This document shows, one piece after another, positions 41,028 to 50,448 of a stretch of 64,000 nucleotides of DNA. Numbering within the stretch: the first letter of the stretch is position 1; every line of letters starts with the position of its first letter. Under the pieces are notes generated by a model, which was not told where the DNA came from, searched no databases, and saw only the letters and a program-made list of their open reading frames with translations. The DNA is from Aminomonas paucivorans DSM 12260 (GTDB taxonomy: Bacteria; Synergistota; Synergistia; Synergistales; Synergistaceae): positions 1,769,812-1,833,811 of the forward strand of contig NZ_CM001022.1 in NCBI RefSeq assembly GCF_000165795.1, read 5' to 3'. A program made the position numbers and the translations under genes.

Positions 41028-42569
41028 CTACTCCCACTCGATGGTGGAGGGAGGCTTGCCCGTGATGTCCAGGGTCACCCGGTTGATCCCCGGAACCTCG
41101 TTGCAGATCCGCCGGGCGGTCCGGTCCAGCAGGTCGTAGGGCAGACGGGCCCAGTCGGCGGTCATGCCGTCCTGGGACTCCACCGCCCGGAGCACCGCCG
41201 TCTCCGCGTAGGTCCGCACATCCCCCATGACCCCCACGGAGCGGGTGGGCAGAAGGACGCAGAAGGCCTGCCAGAGCTGGTTGTAGAGCCCCGCCGCGGC
41301 GATCTCCTCCCGGAAGATGGCGTCAGCCTCCCGGAGCAGCGCCAGTCGAGGCTCCACCACCTCTCCCAGGCACCGCACCGCCAGCCCCGGACCGGGGAAG
41401 GGCTGCCGGGCCACGAAGACCTCCGGGATGCCCAGCAGGCGCCCGATCTGGCGCACCTCGTCCTTGAAGAGGTCCCGAAGGGGCTCCAGGACCTTCATCT
41501 TCATGATCTCCGGCAGCCCCCCCACGTTGTGGTGGGACTTGATCACCGAAGCTCCCTTCCCCTGGTGGCCGCTCTCGATGACGTCGGGGTAGAGGGTCCC
41601 CTGGAGGAGCCATGCAGCCCCTCCCAGCCCTCCGGCGACGTCCTCGAAGACCTCCACGAAGGTCCAGCCGATGGCCTTGCGCTTGGCCTCCGGGTCCGTG
41701 ACCCCCGCCAGTGCCCCCAGGAAGCGGCCCCCCGCGTCCACTCGGTGCACCGAGAGATCCAGAACCCGGTAGGTATCCATCACCTGGTCCGCCTCGTCCT
41801 TGCGAAGCAGCCCGTTGTCCACGAAGAGGCATTGAAGCTGGTCCCCCAGGGCCCGGGCGGTGAGCACCGCCGCCACCGTGGAGTCCACTCCCCCGGACAG
41901 GCCGCAGAGCACCCGCTCCGCCCCCACCTTTTCCCGGATCTCCTCCACGGTGCGGTCGATCCAGTCCTCAAGCCTCCAGGTAGGGTCGCAGCCGCAGATC
42001 CGGAAGAGGAAGCGCCGGAGGATCTCCGTCCCCTGTTCCGTGTGGGCCACCTCGGGGTGAAACTGCAGCGCCCCGATGCGACCGTCCCCCATTTCGAAGC
42101 CCGCCAGGGCACCCCCTTCGCTGACCGCCACCGCCCGAGCCCCCGGAGGCAACCCGGTGACCTGATCCCAGTGGCTCATCCAGACCTGCAGGGAAGCCGG
42201 CAGCCCCTCCAGAAGCGCCGAGGTCTCCGAAGCCCGTTCCACCCGGGCGCGGCCGTACTCCGCCGCCCCCGCCCGTTCCACCCGTCCCCCCAGCTGGTGG
42301 GCCAGCATCTGCATGCCGTAGCAGATCCCCAACAGGGGGATCCCGGACCGCAGGAGCCGTTCGTCCAGCCGAGGCGCGTCGGGCTCGATGCAGCTCCGGG
42401 GACCTCCGGAGACCACGATCCCCTTGGGATTGCGCCGCAGGACCTCCTCCGCATCGCTGTCCCAGGGAAGGATCTCGCTGTGCACCGACAGCTCCCGGAT
42501 GCGCCGGGCGATGAGCTGGGTGTACTGGGACCCGCAATCGAGGATGACGATGTTGTCGTGAACCTCCAT
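41028..42569 (-). CDS. guaA: GMP synthase (glutamine-hydrolysing)
   Basis: The 513-residue enzyme converts XMP to GMP. The glutaminase domain has ILDCGSQYTQLIARRIREL, the nucleophile in LGICYGMQMLAHQLGG and the triad partner in ALQFHPEVAHTEQG. The synthetase P-loop is LCGLSGGVDSTVAAVL near residue 227, and the C-terminal dimerisation domain ends DITGKPPSTIEWE. ATG 42569 gives the typical MEVHDNIVILDCGSQ start, with GGGAGG upstream. Confidence 0.97.
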   Translation of the reverse strand: MEVHDNIVILDCGSQYTQLIARRIRELSVHSEILPWDSDAEEVLRRNPKGIVVSGGPRSCIEPDAPRLDERLLRSGIPLLGICYGMQMLAHQLGGRVERAGAAEYGRARVERASETSALLEGLPASLQVWMSHWDQVTGLPPGARAVAVSEGGALAGFEMGDGRIGALQFHPEVAHTEQGTEILRRFLFRICGCDPTWRLEDWIDRTVEEIREKVGAERVLCGLSGGVDSTVAAVLTARALGDQLQCLFVDNGLLRKDEADQVMDTYRVLDLSVHRVDAGGRFLGALAGVTDPEAKRKAIGWTFVEVFEDVAGGLGGAAWLLQGTLYPDVIESGHQGKGASVIKSHHNVGGLPEIMKMKVLEPLRDLFKDEVRQIGRLLGIPEVFVARQPFPGPGLAVRCLGEVVEPRLALLREADAIFREEIAAAGLYNQLWQAFCVLLPTRSVGVMGDVRTYAETAVLRAVESQDGMTADWARLPYDLLDRTARRICNEVPGINRVTLDITGKPPSTIEWE

Positions 42570-42662
42570 ACCCAAGCGCCTCCCGTATCTGGTGTGGGGC
42601 CATGCGGCCCGTTCGAGTATGCCACAACCCCCCGACCCCTCCAAGGGAACCGGGGGAGGATC

Positions 42663-42690
42663 AAAAAAGCCCCCGCCCGAAGGCGGGGGC
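42663..42690 (-). terminator. Intrinsic terminator after groL
   Basis: GCCCCCGCC and GGCGGGGGC make a 9-bp stem with a 4-base loop, followed on the minus strand by TTTTTT. It lies 22 bases past the groL stop. Confidence 0.9.
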
Positions 42691-42712
42691 TTCCGGTGAC
42701 GAGGGGAAGGAT

Positions 42713-44392
<1,680 letters not shown>

Positions 44393-44683
44393 CTACTTCT
44401 CGACGACGGCGAGGACGTCCCGCTCGCTGAGGATGAGGTAGTCTTCCCCGTCGAACTTGACTTCCGTCCCGGAATACTTGCTGTAGATGACCCGGTTCCC
44501 CACCTTGACCTCCATGGGGAGCTTCTGGCCGTTGTCCAGCACCTTGCCGGTGCCCACCGCCACCACTTCGCCCTCCACGGGCTTTTCCTTCACGGTGTCG
44601 GGCAGGACGATGCCTCCCTTGGTCATTTCTTCCTTGTCCACGGCCTTGACGACCAGACGGTCGCCCAGCGGCTTCAGCTGCAT
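44393..44683 (-). CDS. groS: Co-chaperonin GroES
   Basis: The 96-residue heptameric lid of GroEL starts [20 protein letters not shown], has the mobile-loop segment [15 protein letters not shown] and continues [11 protein letters not shown] and [23 protein letters not shown] 44683 follows GAGGAGGG. It is the first gene of the operon, with the CIRCE element in its leader. Confidence 0.97.
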   Translation of the reverse strand: MQLKPLGDRLVVKAVDKEEMTKGGIVLPDTVKEKPVEGEVVAVGTGKVLDNGQKLPMEVKVGNRVIYSKYSGTEVKFDGEDYLILSERDVLAVVEK

Positions 44684-44719
44684 GATGCAATCCCTCCTCA
44701 TACAGGATGTGGTTTCGTG

Positions 44720-44746
44720 TTAGCACTCACGTCGACCGAGTGCTAA
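44720..44746 (-). promoter_or_regulatory. CIRCE operator (HrcA-binding inverted repeat) of groESL
   Basis: TTAGCACTC, nine bases, GAGTGCTAA: an exact match to the CIRCE consensus. It sits at the expected transcription start between the -10 box and groS, so HrcA should repress groESL under normal conditions. hrcA itself is not in the window. Confidence 0.97.
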
Positions 44747-44760
44747 ACCTTCCGGGCCAA

Positions 44761-44789
44761 AGTCTAGGCAAACCCCCTTCTTCCCTCAA
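44761..44789 (-). promoter_or_regulatory. Putative sigma-A promoter of groESL
   Basis: TTGAGG, 17 bases, TAGACT on the minus strand, 15 bases ahead of the CIRCE element, so HrcA binding would cover the start site. Both boxes match four of six consensus positions. Confidence 0.6.
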
Positions 44790-44874
44790 GGGGAATCAGG
44801 GCGATTCTCTCCGAATAGGCCGCCTGATTTTCCGGGCAAGCTCCTCCGAATGACTTGTTTTGATGTTTTTTGAC

Positions 44875-45912
44875 TTAGGCGTTCAGCTCCCAGGAGGGGT
44901 CGGGGGCGAAGGTGACGTCGCAGCGGATGCCCCGCCGGAAGGAGGAGTAGCCCGCCGCGGCGATCATGACCCCGTTGTCGGTGCACAGGTCCCGAGGAGG
45001 GAGGTACACCCGCCATCCCCGGCGCGCCCCTTCCTCCTCCAGCCCCGCGCGAAGAGCGCTGTTGGCCCCCACTCCCCCCGAAAGGGCCACCTGGCGCACC
45101 CCGGTCTGCTCCACCGCGACCCGGGTCTTCTCCAGGAGGGAGGCCACGGCGGCCCGTTGGAAGGAGGCGCACAGGTCCTCCACCGGAACGGGAAGACCGT
45201 CCTTCTCCAGCCGCTTCAGGACCCAGAGCACCGCCGTCTTCAGACCGCTGAAGCTGAACTCCACCACCCCGGAGCCGGAGAGGGGCACCGGAAGGGGAAA
45301 GGCCTCCGGGTTTCCCGTCGCGGCAAGACGGTCCACCACGGGCCCCCCGGGATAGCCCAGGCCCAGGAGCTTGGCCACCTTGTCGTAGGCCTCCCCCGCC
45401 GCGTCGTCCCGGGTTCCCCCCAGAACCTGGTAGTCCCCGAAGGCCCGCACCAGCAGGATCTCCGTGTGCCCTCCGGAGACGATGAGGCAGAGGAAGGGAG
45501 GCTTGAGGTCCCCGTGGGCCACCACGTTGGCGAAGAGATGCCCCTCCAGGTGGTTCACCGACACCAGGGGCACCTCCCAGGCCTGGGAGAGGGCCTTGGC
45601 GGTCATGACCCCCACCAGGAGGGATCCCATGAGGCCGGGGCCGGAAGTGACCGCCACCAGGTGCAGCTCCCGGGCGGGGTTGCGGATCCCCGCCCGATCC
45701 AGGACCTGGTGGAGCAGGGGAAGGATGGCCTCCTGGTGCTTGCGGCTGGCCAGTTCCGGCACCACCCCTCCGTGGGGCGCATGGTCCTCCACCTGGCTGG
45801 AAAGCCCTGCGGCCAGGACCCGCCGGGGGCCCTCCAGGACCGCCACGGCGGTGTCGTCGCAACTGGTCTCGATGCCCAGGGTGAGAAAGGGATCCCCGGC
45901 AACCAAAGTCAA
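44875..45912 (-). CDS. tsaD: tRNA N6-adenosine threonylcarbamoyltransferase TsaD
   Basis: The 345-residue Kae1/TsaD enzyme transfers threonylcarbamoyl to A37 of ANN-reading tRNAs. Marks are LGIETSCDDTAVAVLEG, the metal ligands in VNHLEGHLFANVVAHGD, CLIVSGGHTEILLVRAF, YDKVAKLLGLGYPGGPVVD and VALSGGVGANSALRAGL. The start is taken as TTG 45912, overlapping the previous stop as TTGA; a second TTG six bases later is possible. TsaB, TsaC and TsaE are not nearby. Confidence 0.93.
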   Translation of the reverse strand: MTLVAGDPFLTLGIETSCDDTAVAVLEGPRRVLAAGLSSQVEDHAPHGGVVPELASRKHQEAILPLLHQVLDRAGIRNPARELHLVAVTSGPGLMGSLLVGVMTAKALSQAWEVPLVSVNHLEGHLFANVVAHGDLKPPFLCLIVSGGHTEILLVRAFGDYQVLGGTRDDAAGEAYDKVAKLLGLGYPGGPVVDRLAATGNPEAFPLPVPLSGSGVVEFSFSGLKTAVLWVLKRLEKDGLPVPVEDLCASFQRAAVASLLEKTRVAVEQTGVRQVALSGGVGANSALRAGLEEEGARRGWRVYLPPRDLCTDNGVMIAAAGYSSFRRGIRCDVTFAPDPSWELNA

Positions 45913-46082
45913 TGGGAACAGCCCCCGCAACCGCCGCAGGAGCCTCCGCAGGAACACCCTTTGCCCCGGCGACGCTCTCCCGCCTCGTGGATCAGCACCT
46001 TGCAGCGGCACTCGGGACAGCGGCTTGCGTGATCCTCCGATTCGAAACGGTGTCCGCACTCGGCGCAACGATAGACGTGCAT
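45909..46082 (-). CDS. FmdB-type small zinc-ribbon protein with Cys/Gly-rich tail
   Basis: The 57-residue protein has an FmdB/CxxC-CxxC regulatory-family zinc ribbon: MHVYRCAECGHRFESEDHAS then RCPECRCKVLIHEA. The tail is unusual, KGCSCGGSCGGCGGCSH, adding five more cysteines and a terminal His that could bind metal. ATG 46082 follows GAGGAGGAACC. It is coupled to tsaD by a TTGA overlap. Function of the family is not settled; regulators and metal-handling proteins are both suggested. Confidence 0.8.
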   Translation of the reverse strand: MHVYRCAECGHRFESEDHASRCPECRCKVLIHEAGERRRGKGCSCGGSCGGCGGCSH

Positions 46083-46137
46083 GGTTCCTCCTCCTTCGGT
46101 CCTTTTCCCCGGGTTCCGCCAACCCGCCTCGTCCGCC

Positions 46138-46683
46138 CTACCGGACGGGGACATCGAAGGACACCCCGTCGTCCCCGTATCCCAGGACCACCACGCTCCC
46201 GGGCTTCAGCTTCCCCGGCACCGCCACCGCCAGCACCGCGTCGGTGCCGCTGGGCAGATCCCCCTGGGGCAACCGATCCGGCCGGGTGAGCACGTCGGCG
46301 CTCGTGACGCGGTGGTCCCCCACCCGAAGCCTGGTGGGGTCGAAGGTCATGGGCTTGGCGGTGACGAACTGCACGGCGAACAAAGTCTTTCCTCGTACGG
46401 CATCGCTGCCGAAGTGGCGGCCCTGGTAGCGCAGCCATTCGGGGGAAAACTCCGCCTTCGCCAGGGCCTCCGAGAGGGCACGGTCCACCAGGACGAACTG
46501 GAACTGAGCCCGTGCCCCCAGAACCATGTCTCCCAGCCGTTGCCCCTCGTGGAAACACACCGCGGTGCGCCGCTCAATCAACCGATTCAGGGCGGCCTCG
46601 TCCATCCCCGAAGCCGTCGCGGCAAACCCCAGACACAGCATCCCCGCCAGCAGGAGACACCCTTTCCCTCGAAACCGTTTCAT
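46138..46683 (-). CDS. Unknown exported protein
   Basis: Not recognised. The 181-residue product starts with a clear signal peptide (MKRFRGKGCLLLAGMLCLGF then AATASG, cleavage likely near residue 25). The mature part is mixed alpha/beta, with a basic-acidic middle and a C-terminal strand-rich segment KLKPGSVVVLGYGDDGVSFD. No lipobox is evident: the Cys residues at 9 and 17 lie inside the hydrophobic core. It is three bases after murJ with its own ribosome site, so it is probably translated with the lipid II flippase, which hints at an envelope role only. Confidence 0.7.
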   Translation of the reverse strand: MKRFRGKGCLLLAGMLCLGFAATASGMDEAALNRLIERRTAVCFHEGQRLGDMVLGARAQFQFVLVDRALSEALAKAEFSPEWLRYQGRHFGSDAVRGKTLFAVQFVTAKPMTFDPTRLRVGDHRVTSADVLTRPDRLPQGDLPSGTDAVLAVAVPGKLKPGSVVVLGYGDDGVSFDVPVR

Positions 46684-46686
46684 GCC

Positions 46687-48258
46687 TCACTCCACCCCTT
46701 TCTCCTTCGGCGGGTCCTTCCTCGCGGCGCCGCGAAGCCACCCCCACTCCGGCGACCCCGCCGCCCACGTCACCCCTCCGTACAACCCCAGGGCCAGGAG
46801 AAACGCCCCGCCCAACCAGGCCGCCCGAAGCCCTGCCCCCGCCTCCAGAGGATACGCCCAAAGGGTGCGGAAGAGGAAAAGCCCCGCCCCCAGGACCAGG
46901 CAGCAGCCTCCCTGTCGCAGGGCCCACCGGGGTTCGAAGAGCACCAAGGGGTAGCCCAGGTCCCGCTGGAGACACCGCACCCCCACCCAGGCGGCGCCGG
47001 AGAAGGCCAGAGAGGTCCCCAGGGCCAGTCCGGCGTAGGACAGAAACGGCATCAGGGCAGCCCCTGCGGCCAGGTTGGCCGCCACGGTGAAGCCCGTCAC
47101 CTTCAGGGCCGCCCGGGGGAGGCCCCGGGCGTAGAGGGCCCGCATGATCACGGTGGTGCAGGCCATGCCGGGAAGCCCCAGCCCGTAGAGGGCCAGGGCC
47201 TTGGCGGTGGCGTCCCAGGCCCAGCCGCCGAAGGCGCCCCGCACGAAGAGCAGGTGGACCACTTCTCGGGAGAAGAAGAGCAATCCCAGGGAGACCGGAA
47301 GCACCACGAAGAGGTTGAACCGAAGAGCATCCCGAAGGAAGTCCCGGAAGCCCTCGCGATCCTCCGGCTTCTGCCGGGAAAGGAGGGGCAGCACCGCCTG
47401 GGAGATGGCGATGACGAAGAGCCCCAGGGGCAGCTGGAGGACCCGATCTGCGTAGTTGAGCACCGAGATGGCCCCCCCCTCCAGGAAGGACCCCAGCATC
47501 CGGCTGATCACCGGATTGAGCTGGTTCAGGGAGAGCCCCGCAGCGTAAGGCAGGAACAGGGCCATCATGCGGCGCAGTTCCGGGTTGTCCCGACGGGGGA
47601 CGGCGGGAAGGAGGGGCATCCCCATGCGGGCTGCCCAGCCCCACTGGAGGAGCATGTGGCAGCTCCCCCCCAGAAGGACCGCCCCCACCATGCCCCACAG
47701 GGTGGGGTTCGGGTACAGGGCCAGAAGGCATAGAATGAAGGCCAGGTTGCTCGCGGCGGGGGCCACCGCGGGGACGAAGAAGCTGTCCAGGCTGTTGAGC
47801 ACCCCCATGGCCAGGGCCCCCACGGAGACCAGAAGCAGGAAGGGGAAGAGCCACCGGGTGAGGGTCACCGCCAGGGCCCGGTCCTCCGGGGAGAACCCCG
47901 GGGCCATGACCCCCACCAGCAGGGGGGAGGCCAGGATCCCCAGAAGCACCACCCCGGTCCCCACCGCCAGGAGCACCGAAAGGGCCTGCCGGGCCAGGGC
48001 GTGGGCGGCGGGTCGCCCCTCCTCCTCCAGCGTGCGGGTGAACACCGGTACGAAGGACGCCGACAGGGCCCCCTCCGCCAGAAGCTGGCGGGACAGGTTG
48101 GCCAGGGTGTAGGCCACGTAGAAGGCGTCCAGCTGTCGCGTGGCGCCGAAGAAGGCGGCGGTGAGCATCTCCCGCACCAGGCCCAGCACGCGGCTGGCAA
48201 AGGTGCCCAGCATCATCCGAAAGGCGTGGCGCACCATGCGGGTCATGGAAGCGGACAT
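46687..48258 (-). CDS. murJ: Lipid II flippase MurJ
   Basis: This 523-residue MVF/MATE-like membrane protein has about 14 spans and flips the peptidoglycan precursor lipid II. Conserved parts are ASRVLGLVREMLTAAFFGAT, LLAEGALSASFVPVFTRTLE, LNQLNPVISRMLGSFLEGGA and ISVLNYADRVLQLPLGLFVIA. ATG 48258 follows GGGAGG; the longer reading upstream would overlap the divergent gene. It is the head of the murJ-exported protein-(FmdB-tsaD) stretch. Confidence 0.94.
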   Translation of the reverse strand: MSASMTRMVRHAFRMMLGTFASRVLGLVREMLTAAFFGATRQLDAFYVAYTLANLSRQLLAEGALSASFVPVFTRTLEEEGRPAAHALARQALSVLLAVGTGVVLLGILASPLLVGVMAPGFSPEDRALAVTLTRWLFPFLLLVSVGALAMGVLNSLDSFFVPAVAPAASNLAFILCLLALYPNPTLWGMVGAVLLGGSCHMLLQWGWAARMGMPLLPAVPRRDNPELRRMMALFLPYAAGLSLNQLNPVISRMLGSFLEGGAISVLNYADRVLQLPLGLFVIAISQAVLPLLSRQKPEDREGFRDFLRDALRFNLFVVLPVSLGLLFFSREVVHLLFVRGAFGGWAWDATAKALALYGLGLPGMACTTVIMRALYARGLPRAALKVTGFTVAANLAAGAALMPFLSYAGLALGTSLAFSGAAWVGVRCLQRDLGYPLVLFEPRWALRQGGCCLVLGAGLFLFRTLWAYPLEAGAGLRAAWLGGAFLLALGLYGGVTWAAGSPEWGWLRGAARKDPPKEKGVE

Positions 48259-48302
48259 GAAACGACCTCCCTGCGGGCAGAGGGACGAAAGGAGCACGAA
48301 GG

Positions 48303-48800
48303 ATGACGACGGAGCTGTGGGGTGTGGGGCAGCCCCTTCGAGGGGACGACGGGGCAGGGGTCTTCGTGGCCTCTCGGCTGGCAAGACGCCCCCCCGAGGG
48401 GTTGCGGGTGCGGGTCTGCGAGACCGTTCCGGACAACTACCTGGCCCTGCTGCTTCGAAACCCTCCGGAGCTGCTGCTGGTGGTGGACGCCGCGGACCTG
48501 GGCCTTTCTCCGGGGACTTTGGTCCGCCTGGAGTCCCCCACGGGGGGAGAGACCATCTTTTCGGGGACCCACGACTTTCCCTGGGACGCCCAGCTGCGCT
48601 CTCTGCGGGATCGGCTCCACCTGATCTTTCTTCTGGTGCAGCCCCGGGACCGGGACCTTCGCGTGGGGCTCTCTCCGGAGGTCCGCCGGGCCTGTCTGCA
48701 CCTCACGGGGCTCCTTCGCCGGGGCAGGTGGGACCGCCTTCCCCCGATGGAGACGCTCCCGGCCGCAGGGGGCTACCACGAAAAGCGGTCTCCCAGGTAG
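48303..48800 (+). CDS. Hydrogenase-maturation-protease-like peptidase (HyaD/HycI family)
   Basis: The 165-residue protein has the family opening GVGQPLRGDDGAGVFVASRL and VVDAADLGLSPGTLVRL, where the acidic nickel-contacting residues sit. GTHDFPWDAQ follows, and LVQPRDRDLRVGLSPEVRRA is the common end. These proteases trim the C-terminus of the large subunit of [NiFe] hydrogenases after Ni insertion. No hydrogenase gene is in the window. It is divergent from murJ (44 bases) and its last 28 bases overlap the lptB end. Confidence 0.85.
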   Translation: MTTELWGVGQPLRGDDGAGVFVASRLARRPPEGLRVRVCETVPDNYLALLLRNPPELLLVVDAADLGLSPGTLVRLESPTGGETIFSGTHDFPWDAQLRSLRDRLHLIFLLVQPRDRDLRVGLSPEVRRACLHLTGLLRRGRWDRLPPMETLPAAGGYHEKRSPR

Positions 48801-49513
48801 AACTTCCGGGCGATCTCGCTTTCCGCCACCTCCTGGGGGGACCCCTCCACCACCACCTGCCCCTGGTGGATCAGGAAGGTCCGGTCCGTGATGGCCAGGG
48901 TCTCCCGGACGTTGTGGTCCGTGAGCAGGATCCCGTAGCCCTTGTTGCGCAGACCCAGGATGATCTGCTGGATGTCGTACACCGCGATGGGGTCGATGCC
49001 GCTGAAGGGTTCGTCCAGGAGGAGGAAGGAGGGCATGATGGCCATGCACCGGGCGATCTCCACCCGACGCCTCTCCCCCCCGCTCAGGGCGTACCCCGGG
49101 GCGTCCACGATCCGATGGAGACCGAACTCCTCCACCAGATGGTCCGCGGTCTCCCGGCGCTTCTCCTCGTCGTGGCCGTTCTCCTGCAGCACCAGCTCCA
49201 GGTTCTCCCGCACCGTGAGGCGACGGAACACCGATGCCTCCTGGGGGAGGTACCCCAGACCCAGCCGCGCCCGGCGGTACATGGGCAGATGGGTGATCTC
49301 CCGATCCCCCAGGAGGACCCGCCCCGCGTCGGGGTAGATGCGCCCCACCACCATGTAGAAGGTGGTGCTCTTCCCCGCCCCGTTGGGGCCAAGAAGGCCC
49401 ACGATCTCCCCCTCCCGGACGCTCAGGGAAACGCCCCCCACCACCCGACGCCCCTTGTAGGACTTCTCCAGACCCTGCACCTCCAGGGTTTGGGGCGGAC
49501 GGGAAACGGTCAC
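48773..49513 (-). CDS. lptB: LPS export ABC transporter ATPase LptB
   Basis: This 246-residue ABC ATPase has Walker A GLLGPNGAGKSTTFYMVVG, a Q-loop in LGYLPQEASVFRRLTVREN and the signature ALSGGERRRVEIARCMAIM. Walker B and switch read FLLLDEPFSGIDPIAVYDI and GILLTDHNVRETLAITDR. These match LptB rather than generic branched-chain importers. The GTG start follows AAGGAGGGG and overlaps the lptA stop as GTGA. It drives LPS transport to the outer membrane, a diderm marker. lptF, lptG and lptC are elsewhere. Confidence 0.94.
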   Translation of the reverse strand: MTVSRPPQTLEVQGLEKSYKGRRVVGGVSLSVREGEIVGLLGPNGAGKSTTFYMVVGRIYPDAGRVLLGDREITHLPMYRRARLGLGYLPQEASVFRRLTVRENLELVLQENGHDEEKRRETADHLVEEFGLHRIVDAPGYALSGGERRRVEIARCMAIMPSFLLLDEPFSGIDPIAVYDIQQIILGLRNKGYGILLTDHNVRETLAITDRTFLIHQGQVVVEGSPQEVAESEIARKFYLGDRFSW

Positions 49514-50352
49514 GGTTTCCCCTCCTTGGGAAGGGTGAAGACCAGCTGGGGGTTCCCCAGGGCCTCCAGCCTTCGGGTGTCCAGGTGGAGCACCAGGCTG
49601 TCGGCGGTGACGGTGCGGTCGGCCTGGATCGCCCGGGCGTTGCCCGAAACCACCACCGTGCCCCGCTCCTTGGAGTAGATGCCCTTCTCCCCCCTCAGGC
49701 GCACCGGCTCCCCCTTGGCGCCCCGGAAGGTCCCCTCGAGGGAACCCGTGGCCTCCAGCTCCGCTACCCGTTCTCCCGCCAGGCGTCCCCGCACCCCGGA
49801 GGCGGATAGGACGATGCCCTGACTCGGGTCCTCGTACCGTCGGACCCCCTTGGCCCAGAGGACGTCTCCATCCCGCCCCACCTCTTCCGCCTCCAGGCGG
49901 TAGGCGGTGAAGGAGGCATGGACGCCCTGCCTCGCCAGGTAGGCCTTGCCCCCCAGGGTCCACCGGAGGAACCCGGCGGAGAGCTGGTCCTTGCCTCGGT
50001 GGAGGCGCACGTTCCCCGTGGCCTCCAGGATCTGCCGCGACCCCTCCGTGGAAAGCAGCAGCTCGTCGCTGTCCACGGAAAGCCCCTCCCGGGGGAAGAC
50101 CCCCTGGACCTTGCCCTGAAGGCGGAAGGTCTTTCCTTCCAGGAAGCCCTGCCCCTTGAGGGCGCGAAGGTCCGCCCCTCCCTTGAGGAGTCGGACGTTC
50201 CCCGTCGCCTCGATGCGTTCCGTGGCGGGGTCGAACCGAAGCTGGTCCGCCGTCAGCCGCACCTCCGACGAGGGAGCCGGGGCCGCCCACGACACCCCGG
50301 ACCACACGAGGAGAACCCACACCGCCATCCCTGCCAACGCCCGCCGGCCCAT
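49510..50352 (-). CDS. lptA: LptA/OstA-type periplasmic LPS transport protein
   Basis: The 280-residue exported protein has a signal peptide (RALAGMAVWVLLVWSGVSWA then AP, cleavage near 24). Repeated beta-jellyroll strands of the OstA family follow: VRLTADQLRFDPATERIEAT, GNVRLLKGG, LEATGNVRLHRGKDQLSAGF and ADRTVTADSLVLHLDTRRLE. It is longer than E. coli LptA and may carry two OstA units. ATG 50352 is favoured over an upstream TTG. Position directly before lptB supports the LPS bridge role. Confidence 0.85.
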   Translation of the reverse strand: MGRRALAGMAVWVLLVWSGVSWAAPAPSSEVRLTADQLRFDPATERIEATGNVRLLKGGADLRALKGQGFLEGKTFRLQGKVQGVFPREGLSVDSDELLLSTEGSRQILEATGNVRLHRGKDQLSAGFLRWTLGGKAYLARQGVHASFTAYRLEAEEVGRDGDVLWAKGVRRYEDPSQGIVLSASGVRGRLAGERVAELEATGSLEGTFRGAKGEPVRLRGEKGIYSKERGTVVVSGNARAIQADRTVTADSLVLHLDTRRLEALGNPQLVFTLPKEGKP

Positions 50353-50448
50353 GCCCCCACTCCCCTTTTCTCGACACAAAAACGGCGGCCCGACGGTTTC
50401 CCCGCCGCGCCGCCGCTATTCTACCATCCAGGAATCGGTCCCACTCCC

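Noticed and set aside
50353-50448. GC-rich hairpin with TTTTT and a TGGTAGAAT box between asd and lptA
   Set aside because: Terminator-like and promoter-like features overlap in conflicting order and the stem is imperfect, so neither is called.
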